This document shows, one piece after another, positions 63,295 through 64,000 of a stretch of 64,000 bases of DNA (position 1 is its first letter; each line of letters starts with the position of its first letter). Below the pieces are notes generated by a model. The model did no database searches and had not been told where the DNA came from. It saw only the letters and a program-made list of their open reading frames with translations. Made by a program: the position numbers and the translations under genes. Where the stretch lies: the NCBI GenBank assembly GCA_029209985.1, contig JARGNZ010000003.1:32289-96288 (forward strand), read 5' to 3'. Source of the stretch: Parvibaculaceae bacterium. Its GTDB lineage: Bacteria > Pseudomonadota > Alphaproteobacteria > Parvibaculales > Parvibaculaceae.

Positions 63295-64000
63295 ATGCCA
63301 CGGTACGTGTCGGGTAGTGCGGGCGCTCTAAAAGAACGTGCCGCACCTGCTATTGAAAAATTGGCGATCTGGATTGCGACGCGCACCTCGTGGCAAAGCG
63401 CATGTATCCTTGTGATCGCGGGCATTTTGGCAGGCTTCTCTTTACCTCCCTACGAACTTTTTCTCCTGCTCTTTCTGGCTTTTCCCGTTTTAATTTGGTC
63501 GCTAGATGGACTGGAGGACGCAAAAGCGTCGAGCCGTGGACTGCATTGGCAAGGGGCGTTGCAAGGCTGGTATTTTGGCTTTGGGTATTTTCTCTCAAGT
63601 CTCTATTGGATGGCCAATGCTTTCTACGTAGATGCTGAGGTGTTTGGGTGGGTGGCCCCATTTGCCATTCTTGGTTTATCAGCCTTTTTAGCTCTCTTCC
63701 CCGCGTTGTCCACCGGTCTTGCGCGGCGGTTTTGGTGTGGGGCCTACAGCCGCGTTGTGGTTCTGGCCATTTGTTTCACAGTTGTGGAATGGGTCCGTGG
63801 GCATATTCTCACAGGCTTCCCGTGGAACACCGTTGGACAAAGTGCTGTCTTTTCAGACGCCTTTATGCAATTGGCAGCATTGTTCGGCATGTATGGCATG
63901 AGCTTTTTTGTCATCCTTATGGCCAGCGTGCTTGCTGCGTTCGATCCGCGCGCCCAGCAGGAGCGCCCAGCAGGTGCCGCCGACACGTGGAAAGCCCCGC
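63295..64000 (+). CDS. lnt: apolipoprotein N-acyltransferase Lnt (partial)
   Basis: Lnt adds the third acyl chain to lipoproteins in the inner membrane. The first 235 residues are in the window and the rest lies beyond the right edge. They contain an N-terminal 40-residue arm, hydrophobic helices (ILVIAGILAGFSLPPYELFLLLF-like in segments), GALQGWYFGFGYFLSSLYWMANAF split, and EWVRGHILTGFPWN, all typical of Lnt. The catalytic Glu-Lys-Cys triad of the nitrilase domain is not yet reached. It follows corC by 3 bp. Confidence 0.95.
   Translation, partial: MPRYVSGSAGALKERAAPAIEKLAIWIATRTSWQSACILVIAGILAGFSLPPYELFLLLFLAFPVLIWSLDGLEDAKASSRGLHWQGALQGWYFGFGYFLSSLYWMANAFYVDAEVFGWVAPFAILGLSAFLALFPALSTGLARRFWCGAYSRVVVLAICFTVVEWVRGHILTGFPWNTVGQSAVFSDAFMQLAALFGMYGMSFFVILMASVLAAFDPRAQQERPAGAADTWKAP

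Overview
The window is a continuous stretch of alphaproteobacterial chromosome, about half G+C, gene-dense and almost entirely housekeeping. The evidence for the class is the combination of an hslVU-hisB-hisH-hisA-hisF-hisE-coaA block with a DUF2628 gene inside it, an alphaproteobacterial HslV propeptide, an OlsB-like N-acyltransferase, a Fur/Mur-type regulator followed by an acyltransferase and miaB-phoH-ybeY-corC-lnt, an RpoH-type promoter on dnaK, and a dense cluster of GANTC (CcrM-type) sites. I cannot name the order or genus. I found no rRNA, tRNA, IS element, prophage, CRISPR array or toxin-antitoxin module. All reading frames look intact; only lnt is cut, by the right edge.

Left part (1-11.5 kb): hslVU on the minus strand is divergent from a histidine operon. 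Two genes unrelated to histidine synthesis, a CYTH-CHAD protein and a pentapeptide-repeat protein, sit between hisF and hisE. coaA follows and meets an adenosine-kinase-type sugar kinase at a shared terminator. 11.6-15 kb: an EI24-type membrane protein with a small lipoprotein, then nth, gpmA and dapB on the minus strand. 15.2-24 kb is a stress block: an OprP-type porin, dnaJ, dnaK, alkB with a convergent TetR regulator, grpE and hrcA. dnaK carries a near-ideal RpoH promoter and no CIRCE element.

24-33 kb: rph-rdgB-hemW run toward an LpoA-type lipoprotein. That lipoprotein is divergent from rsmI-yraN-BON lipoprotein, a neighbourhood that resembles the Escherichia coli lpoA-rsmI-yraN-dolP region. 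A SirB1/TPR protein, gshB, a YaiI-type protein and a small membrane protein follow. 33-43.5 kb is more individual: comM, a hybrid histidine kinase with a degenerate second receiver, an AmpG-like permease, an OlsB-like acyltransferase, a DUF4399 protein, the malic enzyme-phosphotransacetylase fusion MaeB, and an unrecognised TM-anchored protein ending in Phe.

43.7-64 kb: mutS, a 403-bp gap with seven GANTC sites, then glnD-murJ-trpS, a DUF2333 protein, a universal stress protein, an Nfu Fe-S scaffold, a nitroreductase, tsaB-rimI, Fur/Mur, an acyltransferase, miaB-phoH-ybeY-corC and the start of lnt. Functionally the window covers protein quality control, histidine synthesis, DNA repair (MutS, Nth, AlkB, RdgB), RNA maturation and translation quality (RNase PH, RsmI, TsaB, RimI, MiaB, YbeY, TrpS), and envelope assembly (LpoA, MurJ, Lnt, AmpG-like, BON lipoprotein, acyltransferases).

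I did not find a clearly new multi-gene system. The leads most worth following are the GANTC-rich repeat upstream of glnD, the CYTH-CHAD/pentapeptide insertion in the his operon with its structured leader, overlapping palindromes upstream of fur, and the unrecognised gene next to mutS.
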